DNA of 64,000 nt from Kitasatospora sp. CB01950 (GCF_001905465.1 NZ_LISX01000004.1:1-64000); one strand, 5' to 3'. Positions 16,199 to 24,720 are shown, numbered from the stretch's first letter. Notes: generated by a model not told the origin, from the sequence alone. Translations and numbers: made by a program.

Positions 16199-16849
16199 TC
16201 AGTCCAGCGGGACGCCCCGGCGGTTCGGGTCGCGCAGGTCGGTGCCGTGCTTCAGCCAGCGCTCCTCCAGCGCGGCCGCGCCCTGGACGCGCTTGAACGC
16301 GGCCTCGTTGGGCGTCATCGGCAGCAGCGGCAGGAAGCGCACCGCCTCGGCGGGGGACGGGAGTTCGAGGTCCTCGACCAAACCGCCGGGCTCGGCGGCC
16401 AGCACCGAGGTGAACGGCGCACCGGTCCACAGCGGGGAGCCCAGGTCGAGCGATCCGCCGGGGGCCACCACCAGGCCCTCCACCTGCGGGCTGGCGGCGA
16501 ACACCACCAGCGCCCGGTGCACCTCGTCCTGCCCGCCGCGGACGGTCAGCACCAGCTCGGCGCGCGGACCGCGCACCGGGTCGGCGACCGCCGAGGACGG
16601 GTCGGCCATCGGGGCGGCGGACATGCCGAGCGTCGCGTAGCGGACCAGGCCCTCGGCGTCGGGGCCGAAGCGCAGCACCTCGATCCGGTCCGCGCCGACG
16701 AAGGTGACGGCGGCGCGGCCGGAGGGCTCGCCGAAGGTGGTGATCAGCCGGGCCTCGACGGCGGCCAGGACGGTCTGCCGGGTCGGGCCGGAGCCGTGGC
16801 CGGCGTCGGGATCGGAGAAGTCGCCGAAGAGCGGGAAGTCGTGCGCCAT
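16199..16849 (-). CDS. Suppressor-of-fused (SUFU) domain protein
   Basis: 216-residue soluble protein resembling the bacterial SUFU family: YATLGMSAAPM, ELVLTVRG and FLPLLPMTPNEAAFKRVQGAAALEERW are typical segments. In animals SUFU binds Gli factors; bacterial members are of unknown function and sometimes act as immunity proteins, but no toxin gene is near. It is convergent with marC (7 bases apart). No ribosome site is present; TAAGGT six bases before the ATG suggests a leaderless message. Confidence 0.82.
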   Translation of the reverse strand: MAHDFPLFGDFSDPDAGHGSGPTRQTVLAAVEARLITTFGEPSGRAAVTFVGADRIEVLRFGPDAEGLVRYATLGMSAAPMADPSSAVADPVRGPRAELVLTVRGGQDEVHRALVVFAASPQVEGLVVAPGGSLDLGSPLWTGAPFTSVLAAEPGGLVEDLELPSPAEAVRFLPLLPMTPNEAAFKRVQGAAALEERWLKHGTDLRDPNRRGVPLD

Positions 16850-16855
16850 GCCGCG

Positions 16856-16861
16856 ACCTTA
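16856..16861 (-). promoter_or_regulatory. -10 box of a leaderless promoter (SUFU gene)
   Basis: TAAGGT on the minus strand, six bases before the ATG at 16849. Confidence 0.5.
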
Positions 16862-17285
16862 GCGCGCGGTGCGCGGGCAAGCCTTGGCGCGACCTTTACC
16901 CGGCGTACCCCGAACTCCGGGGCTCGACACGGGGAAGAGCTGTTAATGTGAGCGGTCGGCCTTGTGAATACGCACCAAGGCCGCGACGGCCCCCGCGCGG
17001 GCCCCGGCGTGGAGGAGGTGGTCACGGTGGACAGCAGTCGACCATGCAGTACCGGCAGCTCTCTCCGGCCCACCCCGGCCCGCCGCCTGCACGGCTGACC
17101 TGGGCTCGCACGCAGCGTGGCGTCCGGCCGGGAGAGCACCTTCCCCGGGGTCGAGCCGTCGAAACCCGCCCAGCAACGGCTTTCTGACGCATCATCGGCC
17201 CCGGCGTGTCCACCGGTGTTTCCCGCCGTCGCGTTCGCCCCGCCCTGCCGAGGCGCGCGCCGGTCCGGCCCAAGGAGTCCGCGCC
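16862..17285 (+). other. Leader region of corA
   Basis: About 420 bases between the SUFU and corA starts. It holds a 7-bp hairpin GGCCTTG/CAAGGCC (16958-16982), a GGAGGAG ribosome site and a possible 26-codon reading frame (17018-17098), then about 190 bases without other signals. I do not recognise a magnesium riboswitch, but the length and the small frame make a regulated leader plausible. Confidence 0.4.
17018..17098 (+). CDS. Possible leader peptide before corA
   Basis: A 26-codon frame begins with GTG directly after GGAGGAG (an alternative GTG is at 17027) and ends with TGA. It encodes a Ser/Arg/Pro-rich peptide containing SSRPCSTGSS and RPTPARR. It sits 187 bases before corA. Proline-containing leader peptides control Mg2+ uptake genes in enterobacteria, which is only an analogy. 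It may equally be chance. Confidence 0.25.
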   Translation: MVTVDSSRPCSTGSSLRPTPARRLHG

Positions 17286-18401
17286 ATGTCGATGATCAAC
17301 AACCTGCGCGCCGCCGTCGTCCGTCCTGCCCGCCGACGGACCGGTGACGATCTCGGCCTTCCCCCCGGCGACACGCCGTCCGCGGTGGTGGACTGCGCCG
17401 TCTACCAGCAGGGCCGGCGCACCGGTGAAAGCTGCAGCCCGCGCGAGGCCGCCCGCCAGGTGAAGGCGGCCCACCAGACCGGGCCCGGTTCGTTCAGCTG
17501 GATCGGCCTGCACGAGCCCACCGGCGCCGAGTTCGAGGGCATCGCGCAGCGCTTCGGCCTGCACCCGCTCGCGGTGGAGGACGCGGTGCACGCGCACCAG
17601 CGCCCCAAGGTCGAGCGATACGACAACATGCTCTTCGCGGTGTTCAAGACCGTCCGCTACGTCGAGCACGAGCAGCTCACCCCGACCAGCGAGGTGATCG
17701 AGACCGGCGAGCTGATGGCGTTCGCCGGCCCGGACTTCGTGATCACCGTCCGACACGGCGCGCACTCCTCGCTGCGCGCCCTGCGCCTGCGGCTGGAGGC
17801 CGACTCGGAGGGCACCGGCCTGCTCGCCAAGGGCCCGGCCGCGGTGCTGCACGCGATCGCCGACCACGTCGTCGACAACTACCTGCTGGTCGCCGAGCGG
17901 CTGCAGAACGACGTGGACGAGATCGAGTACGGCGTCTTCGCCAACCGCGGCGGCAGCGGCGCCGACGTCGGCCGGGTCTACCAGCTCAAGCGCGAGGTGC
18001 TGGAGTTCAAGCGCGCCGTCACCCCGCTGCTGCGGCCGATGCTCCAGCTCGCCGAGCCCGTCGCCCGGCTGGTCGACCCGGAGATGCAGAAGTACTTCCG
18101 GGACGTCGCCGACCACCTGGCCCGGGTCAGCGAGCAGGCGCAGGGCTTCGACGAGCTGCTCAACTCGCTGCTCCAGGCCAACCTGGCGCAGGTCTCGGTC
18201 GCCCAGAACGAGGACATGCGCAAGATCACCGCGTGGGCGGCGATCTTCGCCGTCCCCACCATGATCACCGGCGTCTACGGCATGAACTTCGAACACATGC
18301 CGGAGCTCCAGTGGACGTACGGCTATCCGACCGTGCTCGGCGTGATCGCCCTGATCTGCATCGGCATGTACCGGGGCTTCCGCCGCAACGGCTGGCTGTA
18401 G
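17286..18401 (+). CDS. corA: CorA-type magnesium/cobalt transporter
   Basis: 371-residue metal-ion-transporter. The large cytoplasmic N-terminal part ends in a long helix and two membrane segments close the protein, with the pore motif YGMNF (GMN at 332-334) at the end of the first. It forms pentameric Mg2+ channels in this family; related ZntB members move zinc. AAGGAG lies ten bases before the ATG. A bidirectional hairpin follows the stop. Mycobacterial corA (Rv1239c) lies in the same neighbourhood as mrp and sigE. Confidence 0.94.
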   Translation: MSMINNLRAAVVRPARRRTGDDLGLPPGDTPSAVVDCAVYQQGRRTGESCSPREAARQVKAAHQTGPGSFSWIGLHEPTGAEFEGIAQRFGLHPLAVEDAVHAHQRPKVERYDNMLFAVFKTVRYVEHEQLTPTSEVIETGELMAFAGPDFVITVRHGAHSSLRALRLRLEADSEGTGLLAKGPAAVLHAIADHVVDNYLLVAERLQNDVDEIEYGVFANRGGSGADVGRVYQLKREVLEFKRAVTPLLRPMLQLAEPVARLVDPEMQKYFRDVADHLARVSEQAQGFDELLNSLLQANLAQVSVAQNEDMRKITAWAAIFAVPTMITGVYGMNFEHMPELQWTYGYPTVLGVIALICIGMYRGFRRNGWL

Positions 18402-18410
18402 GGCCCGGAC

Positions 18411-18437
18411 GGGCGGAGCGTCAGCGGCGCTCCGCCC
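18411..18437. terminator. Bidirectional terminator, corA / EamA gene
   Basis: GGGCGGAGCG pairs perfectly with CGCTCCGCCC around a seven-base loop; flanking GGCCCGG/CCGGGCC adds outer pairing. It overlaps the stop of the convergent EamA gene. Confidence 0.65.
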
Positions 18438-19341
18438 GGGCCACCAGGACCAGGCCCACCAGGATCAGCCCGACCGCCGGGTAGGCGACGACCGGCGGCC
18501 ACTGGCCCAGCCACACCGCCGCGATCAGCGCCGCACCCGGGGTCTCCAGCAGGATCGCCGTCGAGGTGATCGACGGGCCGAGGGTGCGCACCACCCGGTT
18601 GCTCAGCGAGTGTCCGAGCAGCTGCGCCGTCACCATCAGCAGGAAGATCTGCCACCACGCCCCGGCCGGCCAGCCCGCCAGCCGCGTGCCCGTCAGCAGA
18701 CACCCCGCCAGCAGCGCCACCGCGCAGGTCGCGTAGCAGACCAGGGTGTACGCGGTGGTCGACACGGTGCGCCGCACCTCCGCGCCCAGCAGCATGTACC
18801 CGGCTGCGGCCGCGCCCGCGCCCAGCGCCAGCCCGTCCCCGAGCAGGGCGCGCGGCGAGACCGACAGGTCGACGCCGGTCAGCACCAGCACGCCCGCGAA
18901 CGCCAGCCCGACGCCCAGCCACACCAGCCGCGGCGCGCGCACCCCGAACAGCCGCATCAGCACGATCGTCCACAGCGGAGTGGTCGTCACCAGCGCGGTC
19001 GCCGACGCCACCGACGTCATCCGCAGGCTCGGCATCCACAGCGCGAAGTGCAGCGCCAGCAGCACGCCCGCCGCCATCGCCAGCACCAGCGCCCGGCGGG
19101 AGATCGCGCGCAGCTCGGCCCGGTGCCGCCACAGCGCGTACGGGCCCAGCACCGCCACCGACATGCCGTTGCGCCAGAACGCGATCGCCAGCGCGGGCGC
19201 GGCCGTCGCGCTGATCAGTGGCGCGGACAGCGAGATGCCCGCGATCGACACCGCCAGCAGCAGCAGGTCGGTGCGCGGCAGCGCCCCTCGCTGATCGACC
19301 GCCGCGGGCGCGGCGGGGGCGGTCGTGGTGACGGCGGGCAC
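18421..19341 (-). CDS. EamA/DMT-family transporter
   Basis: 306-residue membrane protein with about ten hydrophobic helices in two EamA repeats, the layout of drug/metabolite exporters. ATALVTTTPLWTIVL and TSTAILLETPGAALIAAV are the paired family signatures. The substrate is unknown. The GTG at 19341 was chosen because AGGGAGAACC precedes it. Divergent from the leaderless flavin-split-barrel gene. Confidence 0.88.
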   Translation of the reverse strand: MPAVTTTAPAAPAAVDQRGALPRTDLLLLAVSIAGISLSAPLISATAAPALAIAFWRNGMSVAVLGPYALWRHRAELRAISRRALVLAMAAGVLLALHFALWMPSLRMTSVASATALVTTTPLWTIVLMRLFGVRAPRLVWLGVGLAFAGVLVLTGVDLSVSPRALLGDGLALGAGAAAAGYMLLGAEVRRTVSTTAYTLVCYATCAVALLAGCLLTGTRLAGWPAGAWWQIFLLMVTAQLLGHSLSNRVVRTLGPSITSTAILLETPGAALIAAVWLGQWPPVVAYPAVGLILVGLVLVARAERR

Positions 19342-19449
19342 GGTTCTCCCTCTGCGGACGACGGACGGGCGGATACACCGTAAGGGCTGTCCGGCCGTCA
19401 TGGAACTGTCGTCCCGGGGGATGGGACCGTCCGCCCACCGGGCAGGCCG

Positions 19450-19455
19450 TACGCT
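19450..19455 (+). promoter_or_regulatory. -10 box of a leaderless promoter (split-barrel gene)
   Basis: TACGCT with seven bases to the ATG at 19463 and no ribosome site. Confidence 0.5.
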
Positions 19456-19462
19456 GTGCGGC

Positions 19463-19990
19463 ATGGAGCGTACGACGACCGCGAGCGCGGCAGACTTCCT
19501 GGACCGGGCCGTGGTGGAGGAAGCCGCCAAGAAGTCCGGACTGCTCTGGGTGCAGCCCGCCGGACAGCCGCACGCCCGCCCGCTCTGGCACGCCTGGCAC
19601 GACGGCGCCGTGATCGTCGTCGGCGACGGCGCCGAACAGCCCCTGCACGGCCTCGCCGCCGGCGCCACCGCCGCCCTCACCCTGCGCAGCAAGGACAAGG
19701 GCGGCCGCCTCGTCGCCTTCACCGCCGCGGTCACCGCCGTCGCCCCCGGCAGCCCCGCCTGGGACGGCGCCGTCGAGGAGCTCAAGGGCAAGCGCCTCAA
19801 CGCCCCCGACACCGACACCATCGGCGACCGCTGGGCCCGCGAGTGCCGCATCCTCCGCCTCGAACCCACCGGCCCCCTCACGCCCCACCCCGACACCGCC
19901 CTCACCGCCGCCCCCATGCCCAGCCCGGCCACCACCCGCAAGCCGATCCCGGCCGGCCTCCCCAAGCTCCTCTTCAAGAAGAAGCGGTAG
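19463..19990 (+). CDS. Pyridoxamine 5'-phosphate oxidase-like flavin split-barrel protein
   Basis: 175 residues. The early strand pair GLLWVQPAGQPHARPLWHAWHDGAVIVV is typical of PPOX/FMN- or F420-binding split barrels, in which the cofactor sits between two subunits. The reaction is unknown. The basic tail LPKLLFKKKR is unusual for the fold. Single gene, leaderless. Confidence 0.75.
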   Translation: MERTTTASAADFLDRAVVEEAAKKSGLLWVQPAGQPHARPLWHAWHDGAVIVVGDGAEQPLHGLAAGATAALTLRSKDKGGRLVAFTAAVTAVAPGSPAWDGAVEELKGKRLNAPDTDTIGDRWARECRILRLEPTGPLTPHPDTALTAAPMPSPATTRKPIPAGLPKLLFKKKR

Positions 19991-20062
19991 ACGCCCGCCG
20001 GAAAGCTCGCGGCACCCCGATGACCTGCCGCCCCGACTCGCCCTCGTCGCGCAGTCACCCGC

Positions 20063-20068
20063 TAGATT
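20063..20068 (+). promoter_or_regulatory. -10 box of a probable leaderless promoter (MgtE-like gene)
   Basis: TAGATT with nine bases to the ATG at 20078; an in-frame GTG lies two codons earlier. No ribosome site. Confidence 0.45.
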
Positions 20069-20077
20069 TGGGTGGCT

Positions 20078-21388
20078 ATGTCCGTTTCCTCCGAGGGAGT
20101 CGAATTGGCGGGCCCAAGCAGCCGGGTGTTCATCTCCCACCTCTCCGGGGTCGCGGTCTTCGACCCGAACGGCGATCAGGTCGGCCGGGTCCGCGACGTC
20201 GTGGTCTCGTTGCGGCTGGGCGGCAGCCCGCCCAAGGTTCTCGGGCTGGTGGTGGAGGTGATCGGCCGCCGCCGGATCTTCCTCCCGATGACCAGGGTGA
20301 CCAGCCTGGAGTCCGGCCAGGTGCTCTCCACCGGCCTGCTGAACATGCGTCGTTTCGAGCAGCGCCCGTCCGAGACCCTCGTCCTCGCCGAGTTGCTCGA
20401 CCGCACCGTCACCCGCACCAAGACCTCCGACGAGGTGACGGTGCTGGACGTCGCGATGGTGCAGACCCGCCTGCGCGAGTGGGAGATCGACAAGGTCTTC
20501 GTCCAGCTCGGCAGGCCGGCGTCCCGGCTCCGCAAGGCCAAGGGCGAGCAGGTGCTGCTCGACTGGTCCGCCGTCACCGGTTTCTCGCTCGCCGAGGAGG
20601 GCCAGGGCGCGGCCAACCTGCTCGCGACGTTCGAGCAGCTGCGCGCCGCCGACCTGGCGAACGTCATGCACCACCTGTCGGCGAAGCGCCGCGCGGAGGT
20701 CGCGGCGGCCCTCGACGACGACCGGCTGGCGGACGTCCTGGAGGAGCTCCCCGAGGACGACCAGGTGGAGATCATCGGCAAGCTCAAGGAGGAACGGGCC
20801 GCCGACATCCTGGAGACCATGGACCCGGACGACGCCGCCGACCTGCTCTCCGAGCTGCCCGAGGAGGACGCCGAGCGGCTGCTGCGCCTGATGGAGCCGG
20901 CCGAGGCGGCGGAGATGCGCCGGCTGCTGTCCTACGAGGAGGACACCGCGGGCGGTCTGATGACCACCGAGCCGATCGTCCTGGAACCGGACGCCTCGGT
21001 CGCGGAGGCGCTGGCCCGGGTGCGGGTCTCCGACACCAAGCCGGCGCTGGCCGCGCAGGTGTACGTGTGCCGCCCGCCGAACGAGACCCCGACCGGCACC
21101 TACCTGGGCACCGTGCACTTCCAGCGGCTGCTGCGCGAACCCCCGTACACGCTGGTCGGCTCGATCGTGGACGACGACCTCGACCCGCTGCCGCCGAACA
21201 CGCCGCTGCCGCTGATCACCTCCTACCTGGCCACGTACAACCTGGTGGCGGCGCCCGTGGTCGACGAGGACGACCACCTGCTGGGCGCGGTCACCGTGGA
21301 CGACGTGCTGGACCACCTGCTGCCGGACGACTGGCGCGAGGGCTCGGCGCACGGCATTCCCCCCCACGAGGTGTCCGATGGACAGTGA
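20078..21388 (+). CDS. Soluble MgtE N-domain/CBS protein (PRC-barrel start)
   Basis: 436 residues with no membrane segment. The N-terminal 150 residues resemble PRC-barrel folds (VAVFDPNGDQVGRVRDVVV). The middle has the MgtE intracellular N domain (FEQLRAADLANVMHHL ... LADVLEELPEDDQVEII ... MDPDDAADLLSELPEEDAERLL). CBS-like repeats close it (LMTTEPIVLEPDASVAEAL and LVAAPVVDEDDHLLGAV). It therefore has the Mg2+-sensing parts of MgtE without the channel and may act as a sensor or partner protein. It overlaps the DUF1003 gene by 11 bases, which suggests they work together. Confidence 0.88.
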   Translation: MSVSSEGVELAGPSSRVFISHLSGVAVFDPNGDQVGRVRDVVVSLRLGGSPPKVLGLVVEVIGRRRIFLPMTRVTSLESGQVLSTGLLNMRRFEQRPSETLVLAELLDRTVTRTKTSDEVTVLDVAMVQTRLREWEIDKVFVQLGRPASRLRKAKGEQVLLDWSAVTGFSLAEEGQGAANLLATFEQLRAADLANVMHHLSAKRRAEVAAALDDDRLADVLEELPEDDQVEIIGKLKEERAADILETMDPDDAADLLSELPEEDAERLLRLMEPAEAAEMRRLLSYEEDTAGGLMTTEPIVLEPDASVAEALARVRVSDTKPALAAQVYVCRPPNETPTGTYLGTVHFQRLLREPPYTLVGSIVDDDLDPLPPNTPLPLITSYLATYNLVAAPVVDEDDHLLGAVTVDDVLDHLLPDDWREGSAHGIPPHEVSDGQ

Positions 21389-22010
21389 CCGCAAGCGCCA
21401 GCACGACTCGCCGGGCCAGCGGATCCAGGGCGAGCTGCGGGAGCTGCGCAGCCGCAAGCAGCGCGTCCGCCGCGAGGAGCGGCCGGGCCTGCCCCCGGCC
21501 TCGCGGACCCGGCTGGACCAGCCGCGCACCGGCCGCCCCGGCCTGATGAGGCTGCCGGAGTGGGACCCGGAGGCGTTCGGCAAGCTGTCCGAACGGATCG
21601 CCCGCTTCCTGGGCACCGGACGGTTCATCGTCTGGATGACGGTGGTGATCATCGTCTGGGTGGCCTGGAACACCCTGCTCCCGACCTCGGCCCGCTTCGA
21701 CAGCTACCCGTTCATCTTCCTCACCCTGGTGCTGTCGCTGCAGGCCTCGTACGCGGCCCCGCTGATCCTGCTCGCGCAGAACCGCCAGGACGACCGCGAC
21801 CGCGTCAACATGGAGCAGGACCGGGCCCGCAGCGACCGCAACATCGCCGACACCGAGTACCTGACCCGCGAGGTCGCCGCCCTGCGCCAGGGCCTCGGCG
21901 AGGTCGCCACGCGCGCCTTCATCACTTCTGAACTGAGCAGCATCCGGTCCGAACTGCAGTCGCTGCTCCGGGAGATCGAGGAACGCCGGGAGCCCGCCGA
22001 CCCGTTGTGA
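21378..22010 (+). CDS. DUF1003 membrane protein
   Basis: 210 residues: a basic N-terminal arm (about 1-55), two hydrophobic helices (about 84-102 and 110-133) and a charged coiled-coil-like C-terminus (LTREVAALRQGLGEVA ... LSSIRSELQSLLREIEE). This is the DUF1003 layout; the function is unknown. The ATG lies inside the end of the MgtE-like gene, so translation is probably coupled. Confidence 0.88.
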   Translation: MDSDRKRQHDSPGQRIQGELRELRSRKQRVRREERPGLPPASRTRLDQPRTGRPGLMRLPEWDPEAFGKLSERIARFLGTGRFIVWMTVVIIVWVAWNTLLPTSARFDSYPFIFLTLVLSLQASYAAPLILLAQNRQDDRDRVNMEQDRARSDRNIADTEYLTREVAALRQGLGEVATRAFITSELSSIRSELQSLLREIEERREPADPL

Positions 22011-22054
22011 CCCGCGGCACGCTACCGGCGAGTCGGGGGCGGGGCGCAGCGCCG

Positions 22055-22060
22055 TACCAT
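22055..22060 (+). promoter_or_regulatory. -10 box of a leaderless promoter (mrp)
   Basis: TACCAT with six bases to the ATG at 22067 and no ribosome site. Confidence 0.5.
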
Positions 22061-22066
22061 CAACAC

Positions 22067-23227
22067 ATGGCCAACGAGACAGAGGTGGCGGCCGGGGTGA
22101 CGGAGCAGTCCGTCCAGGATGCCCTGGCGACCGTCCACGACCCGGAGATCAACCGTCCGATCACCGAGATCGGCATGGTGAAATCCGTCGAGATCGGCGA
22201 CGGCGGCGCGGTGAAGGTCGCGGTGTACCTCACCGTCTCGGGCTGTCCGATGCGCGAGACGATCACCCAGCGGGTCACCGACGCGGTGTCCGCGGTTCCC
22301 GGCGTCACCGCAGTCTCCGTCGAGCTCGACGTGATGAGCGACGAGCAGCGCCGCGAGCTCTCCCAGCTGCTGCGCGGCGGCGCCCCGGAGCGGGAGATCC
22401 CGTTCGCGAAGCCGGGCACGCTGACCCGGGTGTACGCGGTGGCGTCCGGCAAGGGCGGCGTCGGCAAGTCCTCGGTGACGGTCAACCTGGCGGCGGCGCT
22501 GGCCGCGGACGGGCTGAAGGTCGCCGTGGTGGACGCCGACATCTACGGCCACAGCGTGCCCCGCATGCTGGGCGTCGAGGGCCGGCCCACCCAGGTGCAG
22601 GACATGATCATGCCGCCGGCGGCGCACGGCGTGAAGGTCATCTCGATCGGCATGTTCACCCCGGGCAACGCCCCGGTGGTGTGGCGCGGCCCGATGCTGC
22701 ACCGCGCGCTGCAGCAGTTCCTCGCGGACGTGTACTGGGGCGACCTGGACGTCCTGCTGCTGGACCTGCCGCCCGGCACCGGCGACATCGCGATCTCGGT
22801 CGCGCAGCTCGTCCCGAACGCCGAGATCCTGATCGTCACCACCCCGCAGATGGCGGCCGCCGAGGTCGCCGAGCGGGCGGGCACCATCGCCCTGCAGACG
22901 CACCAGAAGATCGTCGGCGTCATCGAGAACATGTCGGGCATGCCCTGCCCGCACTGCGACGAGATGATCGACGTCTTCGGCACCGGCGGCGGCCAGACCG
23001 TCGCGGACGCCCTCACCCGCTCGGTCGGCGCGACCGTCCCCGTCCTGGGCTCCATTCCGATCGACGTCCGCCTCCGCGAGGGCGGCGACGACGGCCGCCC
23101 GGTCGTCCTCTCCAACCCCGACTCCCCCGCCGGCGCCGCCCTGCGCACCATCGCCGGCAAGCTCTCCGGCCGCCAGCGCGGCCTGTCCGGCCTCTCCCTG
23201 GGCCTGACCCCGAAGAACAAGTTCTGA
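22067..23227 (+). CDS. mrp: Mrp/ApbC-type iron-sulfur cluster carrier ATPase
   Basis: 386 residues. An MIP18 (FeS assembly P) domain covers about 13-95. A MinD/ParA-like ATPase follows with the deviant Walker A SGKGGVGKS at 127-135, DADIYGHSVPRMLG, and the CxxC pair Cys294/Cys297 in GMPCPHC that holds a [4Fe-4S] cluster between two subunits. It delivers Fe-S clusters to apo-proteins. Leaderless start; closed by a strong terminator. In mycobacteria mrp (Rv1229c) is near sigE and tatB as here. Confidence 0.95.
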   Translation: MANETEVAAGVTEQSVQDALATVHDPEINRPITEIGMVKSVEIGDGGAVKVAVYLTVSGCPMRETITQRVTDAVSAVPGVTAVSVELDVMSDEQRRELSQLLRGGAPEREIPFAKPGTLTRVYAVASGKGGVGKSSVTVNLAAALAADGLKVAVVDADIYGHSVPRMLGVEGRPTQVQDMIMPPAAHGVKVISIGMFTPGNAPVVWRGPMLHRALQQFLADVYWGDLDVLLLDLPPGTGDIAISVAQLVPNAEILIVTTPQMAAAEVAERAGTIALQTHQKIVGVIENMSGMPCPHCDEMIDVFGTGGGQTVADALTRSVGATVPVLGSIPIDVRLREGGDDGRPVVLSNPDSPAGAALRTIAGKLSGRQRGLSGLSLGLTPKNKF

Positions 23228-23244
23228 CGGATCCTCAGCACGAC

Positions 23245-23276
23245 GAACGGCCCCGGGCACCCGCCCGGGGCCGTTC
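23245..23276. terminator. Bidirectional terminator after mrp
   Basis: Perfect 14-bp stem GAACGGCCCCGGGC/GCCCGGGGCCGTTC with loop ACCC, between convergent genes. Confidence 0.85.
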
Positions 23277-23298
23277 ACGTTTCCGGAGCCGCCAGACC

Positions 23299-23955
23299 CT
23301 AGCGGCCGTCGTAGGTCTCCAGGTCGGGGACGGTGGTGAAGCCGATGCCGTACGCGGAGACGGAGCGGCCGTAGGCGCCGATGAGGACGCCGGGGGCCTC
23401 GCCGGCCAGGACCCAGCCGTACTCGGACTCGCGGTAGCGGAAGGGCTGCGGGACGCCGTTGACGGGGAGGGTGAGGGAGGACCAGGCGGGGCCTTCGAGG
23501 TCGTCGGCCAAGTCCCAGGCGAGGGTGGACTGCTGGTCGAGCCAGTGCTGGCGCAGGGTGCGGTCGAGGTTGCCGGGCCAGGTGGCGGCGAGCAGGCCGG
23601 CGCCGGCCAGCCAGGCGGCGGAGGACGCGGAGGTGGCTTCCAGGATGCCGGTGTTGTCGGCGCTGCGGCGTACCTCGCGGCGGGCCACCGTGACCACCAC
23701 CGCGAAGCGCCGGGTGTCGCGGGGTTCGGGCCCGCGGGCGGGTTCGTCGCCGTGGCCGAGGGTGCCGTAGTCGGGGGTGTCGGACGGCGTGGGGCGCGGG
23801 TTCTGGCCGTTGCCGACCTGGCCGAGCCAGCGGCGGCCGGTCCAGCCCTCGTCGAGGCCGTACCAGGGGAAGTCGGCGGCGCGGTAGGCGGCGAGGGGGT
23901 CGGCGGCGGGCCGACGCGTGGCGGCGGGGTCTGCGGTCGTTTGCGTGGCGTCCAC
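23299..23955 (-). CDS. Conserved streptomycete protein, unknown function
   Basis: 218 residues with no signal peptide or membrane helix. Segments AYRAADFPWYGLDEGW and WEGPxWSSLTLPV-like strands suggest a conserved soluble beta-rich protein, but I cannot assign a family. The GTG at 23955 was chosen because GAGGAGG lies seven bases upstream; an earlier ATG at 24045 would add 30 low-complexity residues. Convergent with mrp. Confidence 0.7.
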   Translation of the reverse strand: MDATQTTADPAATRRPAADPLAAYRAADFPWYGLDEGWTGRRWLGQVGNGQNPRPTPSDTPDYGTLGHGDEPARGPEPRDTRRFAVVVTVARREVRRSADNTGILEATSASSAAWLAGAGLLAATWPGNLDRTLRQHWLDQQSTLAWDLADDLEGPAWSSLTLPVNGVPQPFRYRESEYGWVLAGEAPGVLIGAYGRSVSAYGIGFTTVPDLETYDGR

Positions 23956-24166
23956 TGCGGGGCCTCCTCGGCTGTGCTCCTGCCACGGGCGGGCTCCATG
24001 GTGGCGCACCGCGGCCCCTCCGTCCGGAAGAACCGGGCCGGACACGGCCTGGCGTGACGGACCGCACAGCGCCCGCCTCCGGGGAGGTAGAGGACACGAT
24101 AGCGGCGCGAACGACGACGCCCCGCCTGCCGGGCGGGGCGTCGGGGTCGTGCGGGGGGCCGGTCGG

Positions 24167-24589
24167 TCAGGTGGCGTCCGGGTCGAACGGGGGACGCTCG
24201 CCGGCCGAGAGGGCCGGGCCGCTGCTCGCCGGGGCGGCCGGCTTGGAGAAGTCGACCGAGGCGGTCGGAGTGCGGGTGGGCTCGCCGTTCAGCGCGGACT
24301 TGATGTCGACGCTGTCCTTGAGGTCCTTCAGTCCGAGCGGGTCCTCGCCGTCGCCGAGCAGCTGCTTGCGGACGAAGGTCTTCGGGTTGAGGTCCTCGAA
24401 GTCGAAGTTCTGGAAATCCGGTCCGAGCTCGCTGCGGATGTCCTCCTTCGCGTTGTCCGCGAAGGAGCGGATCTTGCGAATGAAGCCCATGGTGTCCTGG
24501 ATCAGCTTCGGGAGCTTGTCCGGACCGAAGATCACAATGGCCATGATCACGATGGTCAGGACCTCGAGTCCGCCTATGTCTCCGAACAC
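24167..24589 (-). CDS. tatB: Sec-independent protein translocase TatB
   Basis: 140 residues. A short N-terminal membrane helix (about 8-20) runs into FGPDKLPKL (21-29), the hinge of TatA/B proteins, then an amphipathic helix and a long acidic/Pro tail. The start VFGDIGGLEVLTIVIMAIVI with Glu9 early in the helix is TatB-like. It forms the Tat export receptor with TatC, encoded elsewhere. GGGAG precedes the GTG at 24589. The position downstream of rseA matches M. tuberculosis, except that htrA is missing between them. Confidence 0.92.
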   Translation of the reverse strand: MFGDIGGLEVLTIVIMAIVIFGPDKLPKLIQDTMGFIRKIRSFADNAKEDIRSELGPDFQNFDFEDLNPKTFVRKQLLGDGEDPLGLKDLKDSVDIKSALNGEPTRTPTASVDFSKPAAPASSGPALSAGERPPFDPDAT

Positions 24590-24720
24590 CTGAACTCCCA
24601 GCACCCGACAACGCTGAACCAAGGGTAAACGCGGGCGGCCGTTTCCCGGTCTCCCGGAGGTGAATCCGTGGTAAAGACCACCCGGGTGACCGGCATCGAC
24701 GACGTGCCGGTGAAGGCAGG

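Noticed and set aside
18323..21673. Very long open frame on the minus strand (over 1100 codons), and similar ones at 9127-11940 and 3747-6581.
   Set aside because: They lie antisense or out of phase to well-supported genes, have the Arg/Ala/Gly-rich look of GC-rich shadow frames and show no motifs. Only the parts assigned to the EamA and glycosyltransferase genes are real.
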